Origin: Polytrichum commune
Lineage: Eukaryota; Streptophyta; Polytrichopsida; Polytrichales; Polytrichaceae
Direction of reading: 5' to 3'
DNA: 64,000 nucleotides
Assembly: GCA_950295325.1 (NCBI GenBank)
Contig: OX485803.1
Location: 57,739,554-57,803,553 of the forward strand
Numbering within the stretch: the first letter of the stretch is position 1; each line of letters begins with the position of its first letter. The translations under genes were made by a program, and so were the position numbers. Below, one piece after another: positions 50,712 through 61,886 of the stretch. The notes beneath the pieces were generated by a model. It did not search any database. It was not told the DNA's origin and saw only the letters and a list, made by a program, of their open reading frames with translations.

Positions 50712-53700
50712 TTATGTAAAGGCGGGCTTCATACCTCAAAAGAGACCCCTGAACATGGATCTTGTCTTACAATTTTATTTTCTTGCGCTTTGGCAATTCC
50801 TCGTCTGTTAAGTGATAGATAAATTATTATGCAAGTACCATGATATAAAGCAGGACAAAAATTGAATGGCTATTACCCTTTTCTTGGGGTCCAGAACTTC
50901 ACACTCCCTTCAAAAAAATTTTGCAACCCTTCAAAAAAGAAGGGGTGATTTTTATTAAACCCTTCAAAATGGAGTATGGCGAAGATTCCTATGGAGTCTC
51001 TTGATTTTAAAGATATTTGGAAGAGGTGCATGAATGATTCATAAAAGATTTCAAACGTGATTTAGATTGTGAGTTTCTTACATCTTTATACTACTGCTTT
51101 CTTGTTGTCCTCGAGATTATCATTGATATCAATATGTTGAGATGTCATTACCGTTTTATTGTACTCAAACATCCATGTTTCATTAATGAAATAGTTCTAT
51201 CTTTTAACCATGTGTGTTCTTTGGTCTTACTTGTTTTATAGTTTTCAACGTCGCTTAAATGATAAACATGGTAATGTGCACTTTCAACAAAAACTTCAAT
51301 ACATACATGAAAGGCAGTTTTTGAGGTAACCCTTCATTTTGAAAGGGAAAATTTAGAGTTACCCTTCCCTATGAAATACAAGCAACCCTTCAAATTATTG
51401 CCTTTATACAACATGAGCAATTCATTCAAATTATCTCAACCCATCTTTATAAAATATCAGTATTTCATTCAAATAAGAAGCATTACTAGTGATGAGTAAA
51501 TCTTCCATATACGTGCCAAACTGTTTCATGAAATTTGACTATAATAAACACACAAAACATATTTGCTTTAAGAACATATGATAAATATGGAAGAGAAGGT
51601 ACTTGAAATACATTAAGTTGTAACACATAGTTTTATTTCGCACACAAAACCTTGACCTTACAACACTTTGATTAGGATGAGATGACCTCCAAGTTCGGCA
51701 CATGTCTCTTTTAAAATCCATGCCATGCAACTCATAATATTTAGGCCAAAGTTCACGTTGTGAGTGGAAAAATCACATCTACAAAATGGTAATGGCAAAA
51801 TGTTGAACCGACTTTGATCATTAATGCATCTATGTGTCTATAATCATGGTGTAATGTTGTAACGTTGTAAATATAGCCTCACCTGTTACATGGAGGCTGT
51901 TACATGGAGGCTGGACTTGGTTTTGAAGAATTCATTAAATCGGATGTGATGCTTGAAATTATGCCTTCTGAACATTGCCTACTGGGAATAGTTTTATATC
52001 AACCCCTCATTTTTTTGAAGACCAAATTAAATTAAATGAGATGAGAAAAAAACTGCCTACACATAGTTTTAAAAATCCACCCGAATAGTTGCCTCCAATT
52101 AGAATTATAAACCACGACTAGTTGCCTGCCATGAAAATTATAAGTCGTTCACAATGTTGAAATTTTATCAAAAATTCCCAAAAGTTGGGTAGTTTGACCT
52201 ATGGTACATGTATCAAAAAAACCAAATAATCAGGTTTTCAATGCAATCATATGCTTCAAAACATATTTGTTTCCTACATATAATTACATTTTTGGATCCT
52301 TTGTTAGAAGGGCCACAAGGGGTTCCTACATTAAAACAAATTGCATCACTCAATATTAGAATAAAACGCATTGTAAGTGATTATAATCAGGGCCACATAA
52401 TACGGGAGTTGCGTACCCGGTAAACGCACGCGATAACGAAATGGAAGGGGGGTGTGATTGCCCCGAGCCCTACTATTATTATAACGGAACACTCAATAAC
52501 AACTAAATAATGTTATGGAGACCATCATCTAGTTCGTTAGTAATGATTCCCATTGCTTGGGTCCACATCCTCTTTTCTTTTTAGTACTTAAAATGTGGCT
52601 GTGCATTAAACATTTTCCCATTTTCATGCATCTCATTTAAATCTTGCCCTTTCCACTATTTCACACATATATTGTGGGCCCATTGTGGTGTTATACTGGA
52701 TTAGATACACTCACATTTCAAGGTCAAAGGCATAAAGGAGGCATACTTAATCATGTCAATTATGAGATCATAGCTACCGAAAAAACTAATAAAGTCAATA
52801 AGTAAGTGAGCTAAGTTAAGCATTTCTTATATGGACATTTTTTACCTCTGCACCCACTTATCGTTGGATATGAAACAAGTGGTTACCTTATCCAAGTCAT
52901 GATATAGCCATTTCTTAATCATTTTTGGAGACCATATTATGATCTTGACCGTTGTCCCTATTTTAGATCATAGTACTCTCAAGTCTTTTTCCGAGTGGAT
53001 CATAAAGTTGATATCAGCCGCTATCTCGTAGACGCCCTTGTGCTTTATTACTCCACGCAATTAGCCTTTTTGACAACATGTACCTCTAGTCCCATCGCGA
53101 GCTTTTTGGCTCCTCATACTTTTTATTATCCATTCTTGGAGCCACATCAAACCACATATCACTGACATATACTAGGTGTTTGATTAAGATAAGAAACCAA
53201 AATTGGACATAGCTATCTTATAATAATACGAAGACTCATTCTAAAACTCCACATACATCTTTGAATTCACAAATACATGCTCATTTTGAGAAAATTAGTG
53301 CGTGCTCTAAGGTGCTAGTAGTGTGATTAAACATTTTGTATGCAAACACATTGCTTGTCAACGAGTAGTGCCAATACTTTAAATGAATAATGATATTATA
53401 AATATTACTCACGATGACCAATGCTTCCTAGGTCTTTTGCTGCCACTAAATCCCTAGCATAAAGAACTTTAGTATCACCTTCACTACACTAAATAAGATA
53501 TTTAGTGTTTGAATATATTTGGGGTTTGCTACCACCACCCTACCTTGCTCAAAACTAATTTTCAATTCTTTAACCATTAGTGTTGGACATAAATGTACCG
53601 CTTTCTTCCCGACTACCACATCCCTTATTATATCCCAATTTCTCCCATATCTTTACTAACACTAATGGTTATTGATATTGAGTGTATTCGTTCTCATTTA

Positions 53701-54500
53701 GTGTATTAAACACTCAACATCCTATTTAGTGTACTTTCCCAACAACACTATTAACCATCCCTCACCAATTTGGGTAATCAATGTAGTGATTGTTTTCATA
53801 ATTTTAACAAACAAAGAACTTAACATGGAAGCATCTACGAAATGGCAATTGACCCCAGAATTTTTGAATTCGCCACAAGTCACCCACTGGATCATGTTTG
53901 CTACAGACAAGTGTGACATGATATTAAGTTACAACAATGTTTAGTTTCACACTCCAAGACGGTTTAGGGTTTAGGGTTTGGGGTTAGCCTTTTTTTCCAC
54001 TCTACCTTTTAATGTCTTAAATTCATATATCAATGGCACATTGTTTTGAGTGCAATTATATAGTGGGCCCATGGATATTAATGATGGTTCATCTTGCCGT
54101 TTTTTTGGTTAAGGGTTTAGGGTAAATTTTTTGACATTTACTAAATATTGCATGCTGCCACCATGGCCCACTAGTCGGTGCGTGGTTCGGTGATTGTGAA
54201 AGAACAAATACCATAATGACACATGTTTATAGGAGATTGGACTACAATGGGATTGAGAGTTCATCACACTAGACCACGATCAACAATCAATGAACACATT
54301 GGAGAGGATATATGTACACTAAATTCGAAATTTTGAGATCAGTGGCATTCAATGGAAGGTAGTGTAGAATGTACATTATATGTACTATCAACTAGAAAGC
54401 ACATCTACTCGCCAAACAATCATTCTCTCTACACCTCCTCAACTGCTGATTCTCCGTACAAGAGAGGATCCCGTCTATTTCAAAACCACCAATCTCCCAT
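50712..54500. other. AT-rich middle of the giant element, no gene seen
   Basis: About 3.8 kb between the two presumed divergent promoters. It holds a copy of the ACACTAAATA/TATTTAGTGT palindrome near 53487, a short telomere-like tract near 53961, and short frames only. It may contain nested insertions. Confidence 0.5.
53961..53986 (+). repeat. Short interstitial telomere-like tract
   Basis: GGTTTAGGGTTTAGGGTTTG, about three units of the plant TTTAGGG repeat. Single units occur elsewhere; too short to be a relic telomere. Confidence 0.7.
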
Positions 54501-54504
54501 CTAC

Positions 54505-54511
54505 TATATAA
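54505..54511 (+). promoter_or_regulatory. TATA box-like TATATAA
   Basis: CTACTATATAAGGCCC on plus is a good TATA box match, with transcription expected near 54540. It could serve the DUF7869 gene, whose first ATG follows a splice acceptor at 55730, or only the open frame at 54637-55029. Unproven. Confidence 0.35.
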
Positions 54512-54760
54512 GGCCCATACCCACAACCGTCTCCGACTCTCACTCTTGAGGCATTTCCATACCTCTCATTGTCGACACTACACGCATTCAGACCCCAACA
54601 CATGCTCTCTTTTACAGGTGCCGGTCCAAGTAGTGTATGTTTTCTGTTGCCGTTGATCCTACGATCAGTTGTCCGTACAACTTCATCCACGTGGCAGCCG
54701 TACAGTTGTACGGCCCAACTGACATAGCCCTGTTTCCCTCTCATATTCACTGGCACCAAG

Positions 54761-54882
54761 TTTCCTCTCGGCCGAGAGGAAAACTGGCACCCTTCACATT
54801 CGCACTAAGTTTTTCTCTCGGCCGAGAGGAAAACTCACACCCTTCACCCTGGCACCAAGTTTCCTCTCGGCCGAGAGGAAAC
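54761..54882. repeat. Palindrome group D: three copies
   Basis: Palindromes at 54761-54782, 54808-54835 (one mismatch) and 54859-54882, core CCTCTCGGCCGAGAGG flanked by GTTT/AAAC. Spacers share GGCACC and CCCTTCAC blocks. They lie upstream of the DUF7869 gene. Confidence 0.95.
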
Positions 54883-55120
54883 CCGACACCCTGTACCCTG
54901 GCACCGAATGAGAGCTCCAATTGGGCCAATTTTTGTTATCAGAACTGGCGACGCGGGATGAACCGAAAGCGGAGTTACGGTGCCAAACTGCGCTCCAATC
55001 TAAATCCAAATGAGAACTTTGAAGACTGAAGTGGAGAATGGTTCCATGTGATTAGCAATTGGACATGGTCCGCTAGTCCCAATCACGCGCCCGCGGGGTG
55101 TAAAGACCATGGAGAGAAGT

Positions 55121-55161
55121 TTCCTCTCGGCCGAGAGGAATCTCCACGGCCGAGAGGAAAT
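55121..55161. repeat. Palindrome group E: one and a half copies
   Basis: TTCCTCTCGGCCGAGAGGAA at 55121-55140, followed by a half copy GGCCGAGAGGAAA at 55148-55160. It lies just after the stop of the small minus gene 55165-55516. Confidence 0.9.
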
Positions 55162-55164
55162 CAT

Positions 55165-55516
55165 TTAATCCATTAATAGGTGTAGGTGTAGCTCATCCTT
55201 TAACATAATGAAGTGTTGTGAAGGGCGGCCACCGGTATTTACATCCTCGAACACATCTTCAATCTACAAGACGGATAAACGCATAATTGTCATAACCCTA
55301 TAATCGGTGCTCTGAATAGGTTCCAATGATACTAACCTCCGCGTATAGCATAGTGTCTAATATCCTTGTATTCAATTGGGCTCCTTTAATTGCTTCTGTC
55401 AATGTCGCAGTGTAATCAGTATTGATAAAGCCCCATTGAATTCCGAAAACAGGCACATAATTTCGTGGGGACCCCTCTATAAATGTTACCCACTTGAACA
55501 ACGAAAGTGTCATCAT
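55165..55516 (-). CDS. Small two-exon gene inside the giant element
   Basis: Exon 1 55337-55516 (ATG ATG start, 60 codons) ends at GAG/GTTAGT. Exon 2 55165-55263 begins after TTGTAG and ends at a stop, giving 92 residues with a phase 0 join. The peptide includes FIEGSPRNYVPVFGIQWGFI, then LTEAIKGAQLNTRIL and FEDVNTGGRPSQHFIMLKDE. No family recognised, no membrane segment. It is divergent to the DUF7869 gene, whose start is about 210 bp away. The open phase and matching splice sites support it, but it is short and could be an exon of something larger. Confidence 0.4.
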
Positions 55517-55729
55517 TATCTTTGTTCCATGATGAAGGCATACTGAAATATGATGTGTATTTGTTATTGTTGATCAATGTTCGCCTAAACTACTGAATGT
55601 CCACGCCCAGTGTTGTGCTTTAATATTTGGGTATGGGTTTCCATATTCTTGTATACTTCTCATGTAATAGAGCTTTATGTAGGCGGCACAATAATATGGT
55701 TAATGAAGTTATGTGTTGTTATCAGGGCA

Positions 55730-58700
55730 ATGGAGCAACCTGAAGTAGAGCATTTGAGCTCCGAGGAGGTCAGTTACTGCCCCACTTTGCAATGTGATGT
55801 AACTTCATATTGTGGTATCTGACACGAGTACGGACAAACATACTTATCTGATAATACGATGCAGGGATCTTCACTATCTGAAGCGGTGTTCACGGAAGAT
55901 GACACTGATGATGGCATAGAGGATATTGATGTAGACTGCAGCGGGCTGAGAAGGGAGGAATGGTTGCATAGTCCTGTGATGCTTGTAAATGTGAGTGGAC
56001 AAAATGTGGCAAAATGAATCTGCTGGAACGTCAATCCAATGGATTGTGTGGAAGACAAATGTCTAGGAATAGACAATGTTGGTGTGCTTATTATGGAGCC
56101 ATTAGAGGGAATGATGGACATGGGATGGATGTTCTCCTTGCGAATATGGCCTCTTGATCGGGTTTTCCAACAGAGGTATACACTTGCATACCACCTCCTA
56201 GTGAGCACACGCAGGTTGCGTGTGCAAAACACGTTGCTAGAAAGACGGAAGAAAGAGGGGAAAAGGGCATATGTAACATCACGCACGACGCCGCAGAACA
56301 GACCGACAAAGAAATCACAAATTCTCAATAATAATAGCATCCACCAACTATTTGCTAGCGTGTGTTGTGATAGGGAGGGCACTAGATATTTTCCCAGGGA
56401 AAAGGCACTTGCGCTACGAACGGAGTTCTACACTTGTTCGCCACGGATGAAACATGCTAAGCAACTCGAAGTCCATGGCCAATTACATGTACTACCTGTA
56501 AGTTCAACGAAGGTCGTTACCTTGAGTGGGCGCAATGTCTACGAAAAGGCATGGAGACACATATTTGCCGTCTCCAAAATGACGTTCTACAGAAACCGGT
56601 CGGAATTCAAGAATGGTATGCGTCCACGCGATCATGGAAACCTAAATAAGAAAAGGAATCGAACATCCACCCAACAAGCTACAGCCACACTTTTGACACT
56701 ACTGGAAGACAAAGCAGATATGATGCCTCACAAGGCTCGCACATTGCCAAATGGTACACGAGTTGTAGAAATGGTCTTGCCTCGCGGAACCAAATGGAAG
56801 AAGTTCTTGGTTACAATCAATGAGGTACGCAATTGGTATAGTCCAATTACCCGCATTAACAGTGGAGATCAAACATTCAATCGAGTTGGGTTTGTGTATA
56901 ATTAATAGACACGAGGGGGCAATTATGAACGTATTTCATACACTTTGGTTCATGGTTCATGTGAAGTATTATTAATGTTATACTAATACTATATGGGCAG
57001 GTGAATGACAAATGCGGAGTGCTCCCAATATCTATTTCAATTCTGAGCAAAATTCGAAATACCTACTTTAAGCACTACATAAAAAAGAGGGTTGGTGACA
57101 ATTTTGCGCGTTGTGGGAAGTGTGATTCGTTGTCCGCAATTATACTTCAACATGTGAAAGGTTCAGCCGCACACACAGGGTTTTCAAAACAATTGGAAAA
57201 ACACCTAGCACAACAAGAATCGGCTCGCAACGCTTACCGATGCATGAGGGTTCTTTCAATTGAGCATCTCCAAAAGGTGTTGACGATTATCCACGACAAA
57301 ATGGACCATGGCAAAACCGCATCGCCTTGCTTTGCTTCCAAGAACAAAGACACCGATATGTTTACAAAGCTACCACTTTCTGTAACAGGCATGATGGCCC
57401 ATGGACATGGAGATGAGAGATATGCCCACTATGCACTGGACATGTACCCTGGAAATTGCAACCATACTGTGGGCTCATTCGCGAGACTTTTACGCGATTT
57501 GGAGGAACCTCTCATATCATCATCCCAACGTCTTTTTCATGGTTCCGGGCGTGCACCTCTGTATTGTGTTGTTCTCAATGGGAGCGAAGTATGTTTGGGA
57601 GGATTACGACCCCCACCCACGGAGCCCACACCTGCAGTTCCTCTTCCACCCATTCTGCATGTTCAGCTTGATAATTGTTGGAAGGACAACAAGTGTAGGT
57701 TTGTAAAGGCATTTTGGTCTATGCTCACGGCGAAAGCAATATTCACGGAGGTACATGTATCTTATCTATTGGTTGGCCACACCCATGATGACATCGATGC
57801 ATCATTTGGAAGGTGGAGTATGGACCTGCGTGAACACGACTATCCCACTATACTCCTTCTTATGAAATCATACATGGACATAGAAAAGGTTCCTATCATT
57901 CCACACATGATAGAGGAACTTCCAGATTGGAGAACATTCGTCAGCGAGCATATCCCAAATGGTAAGGAGAAACTCATTGGCCACACCAAGGCTCAACAGT
58001 TCAAATTCTATGTCCGAGATGATGGTTGGCCAGTTATGCAATACAAAGTGCTAAGCACGCATGGGGAGTGGTTGCCCAAAGACGGTGTGAAGATGTGGAA
58101 ATCAAATATAAAAGGGGAGCCATGTATTCCATCCGGGGACCCCTTTCCTGCACCACCGCGAGGTATGGCCAAGCTGGAGGAGGTTCTTGTGGGATTGCAA
58201 GGGTTCATTGACTATTGGCAATCAATATGTGACCATGACACGACAGGAGCATATATGGGTTCACACATGCATATTTTGCAACATTGGATAGGGGTGAAGG
58301 AAGCATTAGATGCACCCCTCAGAAACGTATACACTGTTGGGCTGCCATTATGCGAGGGATTCTGGCCACGAAGTAGAGTCGAAGCAGATGCACATCCCTT
58401 CTTGCAGAACGGAGAGCTTCGGGAAGAGCACCAACCGGACGACCATTATGTTGGTCCAGCAAACCTTCGTCCTGCAACAGCTTTCCGCATCGCAAAGAAT
58501 GTGCATGAGGGGCATATGCTAATATTGCGTCCCCAAGAACAAGATATAGGTAGACCCATTTGGGTATGCCGGGTTGTGTCTGTACCGAACTTGGCGGTCA
58601 CGGGAGATCATCCACGTCAAATGCTTGTACAGTGGTTCACTCCCACTTCAACCGCGAGGGACCTTTCAAAGAAATGGAATGGTTGGGACTCAAACCCAAA

Positions 58701-58983
58701 CTTCAAGTGGAAACGAGATTTGAAATACTCCGTTTCCGACTGGCAGCCGATCGATTGCATTTTGGCAGCCTGGCCTCTGCCAGCACAGGAAGATGTGGAG
58801 CCATTAAAGGTTACTATCCCAGCAGAGAAAATTGGTTTTGCCAAAGATAATCTTCGACGGTGTTCAACAGCCGAGCGTGGGAACAGGGAGGGTGGGTGGG
58901 ACGACGAGGAGTCTAGTGGGCAACGAGGGGGCCGTGGACATGGAGGTGGTAGACCTAAATCTGGGGGACGCGCATCCCGGTGA
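55730..58983 (+). CDS. DUF7869-type putative transposase of the giant element
   Basis: Exons 55730-55768, 55865-56824 and 57001-58983, all joins phase 0, about 993 codons. Exon 2 holds RNVYEKAWRHIFAVSKMTFY and a HGNLNKKR segment, a helical region usual before the catalytic part. Exon 3 has CGKC (38-41), DKMDHGKT (99-106), LHVQLDNCW (D at 224) and LLVGHTHDDIDASFG (HTHDDID at 260-266), the conserved core of DUF7869 proteins. I read D99 or D102, D224 and D263/D264/D266 as an RNase-H-fold D-D-D/E triad; this is inference. A C-terminal segment with IWVCRVVSV and MLVQWFTP precedes a Gly/Arg-rich tail that could bind nucleic acid. One in-frame TGA lies upstream of the Met at 56039, and could be removed by a short intron (donor GTGAGT near 55993) or bypassed by starting at 56039. 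Otherwise intact. Confidence 0.7.
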
Positions 58984-59362
58984 TCAAAGACACTGGAATT
59001 GAAGGTGATACGGGATTAGATGAGCCAGTGTCAAGACCCTAGTGATCTGCGGTAGGTGATAGGGCAGTACGTTTGGAACCAAACATCTCATTTTTTTGTC
59101 GATACGACCTTAATTGCTATATGTGCAAATTTCAACCAATGTCATATCATCATGCATGGTGTGGTCCCATTAATGTATGGATTTTCAGACCTCAATGTAG
59201 GGACCCTAAACCCTAACTTCCCCGCAATTTCAAACATGTGCGGTGGGACACTGTACGTATGTGCTGTGAAAATTCGTACGCAGGCAACTATTTATGAATA
59301 TCACGAATATCGTGTGTAAGTGGTGTACATTGGCGAACGTTATGGCCCAGCCATGTGCCATG

Positions 59363-59505
59363 GTTCCCATAGAAGTTCCCCAATCTCGTCCATACTCCTC
59401 GTATTGACGTTCCCAATTGAGTGCCCCCCCCCCCTGTTCCTACGTTCCCATACACACGCACATAATCTTTGGCAAGTTCCCATGCACGTTCCCATTCACG
59501 TTCCC
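59363..59505 (-). repeat. Right subterminal GGGAAC cluster
   Basis: GTTCCC on plus (GGGAAC on minus) starts at 59363, 59375, 59409, 59444, 59476, 59488 and 59500; the last three are 12 bp apart. It mirrors the left array at 37772-37823 in inverted orientation. A poly-C run lies at about 59424-59434. Confidence 0.8.
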
Positions 59506-59555
59506 ACATAGAATTTTGGTCAAAATGTACATGTTTTGCAATTTTGGGACTCCCA

Positions 59556-59577
59556 AAAGTCCCATAATGTTTAATAT
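59556..59577 (-). repeat. Right terminal inverted repeat of giant element
   Basis: 22 bp identical to the reverse complement of 37718-37739. Just inside is TTTTGGGA-C-TCCCAAAA, a small palindrome at about 59543-59558. Confidence 0.85.
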
Positions 59578-61886
59578 GATGTTCATTGCTAACCAAGATC
59601 GACCTGTATTACCATGAAGCCATGTCCCAAGAGCCTTGTCAAGGATATCCCCTTGGAGCATATTATGAACTGTCAAATGCGGAGGAAGATTGATGGTGGT
59701 TATCCACTTGAATGCCATGTCATGGATCATGACATAAAATTACACCATGTAAGAATCATGCCTTTAACAAAGCATAATGTATTGAAGGTTTTGTGTTGTG
59801 GATTCCATGTCAATGGATCCCAAAAGTAACAAAAAAATATATCAGAAGAAATTCAATATGTGGTTGTAATAGAGAGCCCACCTTGTAATAAAAGAGAAGT
59901 GTAATGCAATAAAATTTATAAATTCAAGAAGCAACCTTCTTCAAGGGAAAATTCCATTTTTGTAATACTTTGCAAATATAAGTTTGCACTTGAGCCATGT
60001 GTTCACAAAATTCTTTGTTCTTTGTCATGAAGTGGATTCCTTTTTAAAATAATTTTTTTAGGTCTTTTTAGCATGGACGGTGCATAATAATGATGATCAA
60101 AGGGCCAAATTAAAGCACACTCAATTCAACAAAGAATGTTCCTTGCTACTAACAGTGTAAGTAGAGGTGTAGTAAATCATTCCTTAATTATTGGTGCCTG
60201 AGCATGGGGTGGACTCTTCATACCACGTACAAGCTAATGTTAGTGTAAAGTGGGGTATTGTTAGAGGCATTAGCGTACATACTATACATTGTTTTTCCTC
60301 TAATGTGTATAATTAGAAGAATTTTAAGAATTTTAATCAAATTAGATAGATATACCATAGGGTCCCTTAAGGATTAGAGAAAAAATGACAATTAATGTGC
60401 TATTTTCATCCAATTCATGCTTTTCATCCAATTTGTGCTAATCATTTAAATGACGTCAAATTATTTTTGAGTTACATCATGTTGGTGAAAAATTGTTTAG
60501 TGAAATGGGAAGGTGGAAGTGGGTTTAGGTTTCCAATGAAGAGTCCACCCCTTGGTACCTAACAAGGTTTATGGCTTTAATTAAGCGTTTAAGGTTAAGG
60601 CATCTATAAGTTATGAAATAAGAGAGTTTGCATATGTTTAGAGGAGTAATAATGGGGATTTTCTTTTATTTGTGAAGAGAAATAATTCTAAGGAGAATAC
60701 AATTATTTATATAAAAAATTCACAACTGTGGAAATTGCTACAAATTGCGAAGTGTAAATGTTTTGGGTTACACATAGTGGATCTATATGTTAACCCATAA
60801 CTCCTCATAATAATTTTACGCCTTGGCTATTATAATTGTTAAAACTCTTATGAGGGTAATAAATCACAAGCCACCACTACAAAAACTTTAACTTTCTTCA
60901 CCTAAAAAATATTGATCTCATCTAGGTCAGCATTACATGATCCTAGTGCACAATTAAATGGACATGATCAACTATGGATGCCTCAACCTTACATGCCATG
61001 TTCCCGCGTAAGCATGCAACAACGCCCTGGGCTCAAAGCCTCTGCACAATGGCAAACCCCAACAGTTGCATATCACCAATCAACCCCCAACCCACCAACC
61101 ACCCCCATTGAATCCACTATTGACTAGATTCCATACATGCATGTAGCTTAGGTCAAAATATTTCATTATTCCCACTTGATATGACAACCATCATTTGCAT
61201 TACATTCACAATAGAAGAAAACTTATCCTTCGCAACCATCTTTTGCAACTTGGCCATTACAACTTATGGCGAGAAAATGCATAAATAAATCATTTTGGTT
61301 GTCAACCGGAAGTTTTTGATTGCAGTTTTGGACAATTGACAACCACAAACCTCAATGTTGACAACTAGAATTTATTTATGCATCTTCTTGCCATCAGGTG
61401 AGTACTATGCCTATGCAAGACGTTCAACTGTCATGCAGAAAGATGAGTAAAAACTGATATCAAGTACATGCATCATTACAAGCTCTTCATTGTGAAGATG
61501 AAGTTCTATAATATACCATTATTTATATGACCAGCAAAAACCTCGGCGATTCCACAAACAATTGAGCACTAAGTTATATGCTGTCATATTGGCATGAAAT
61601 ATGGAAAGCAATATATTATATTTGATACACTTCTTCCAGGCTTGATCAGATACATTTGACAATGAAAGAAGATGTGAAGGGTTTGCACTAACTCCGCAAC
61701 AAATGATATCTTCACATTTGTCTAAAAACTCTTCCACTCTTGCTAGCTTATGCCTTACAATTCCACATTGATGTTATGTACAGTTTTCACATTTTGTATA
61801 GCTACACACAGACAATCACCAAATTACAAAAACTTAGTGTCTCATAGAATTGTTCCTTCAGCCCCCTGCAAAATGAAATTTAAGTT
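59578..61886. other. AT-rich spacer right of the giant element
   Basis: No gene or clear repeat recognised. Around 61290-61400 there is an imperfect inverted repeat (GGTTGTCAA... / ...TTGACAACC) with TTTATGCAT-type ends, perhaps a small foldback. The part next to 61886 is the 3' side of the dehydrogenase gene. Confidence 0.5.

Larger units (their letters stand above)
37718..59577. mobile_element. Giant DNA transposon, about 21.9 kb, with cargo
   Basis: Bounded by 22-bp perfect inverted repeats (37718-37739 and 59556-59577; core ATTAAACATTATGGGACTT). Because the outermost bases are AT-rich and self-complementary, the exact edge is ambiguous: TTAA, ATAT or TA could each be the target duplication. 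Immediately inside are inward-pointing GGGAAC clusters at both ends. Contents: a DUF7869-type putative transposase on plus near the right end, and on minus a set of cargo genes (ParB-like, FCP1-like, repeat proteins), plus families of CTCTCG/CGAGAG palindromes found nowhere else in the window. The left flank is an unrelated dispersed repeat. The superfamily is unassigned. Confidence 0.75.

Noticed and set aside
53961-53986. Telomere-like TTTAGGG units as evidence of chromosome fusion
   Set aside because: Only about three units in an AT-rich region; chance or element-borne.
58560-58850. Alternative plus frame overlapping the end of the DUF7869 gene
   Set aside because: A frame shadow; the main frame is continuous to its stop at 58983.
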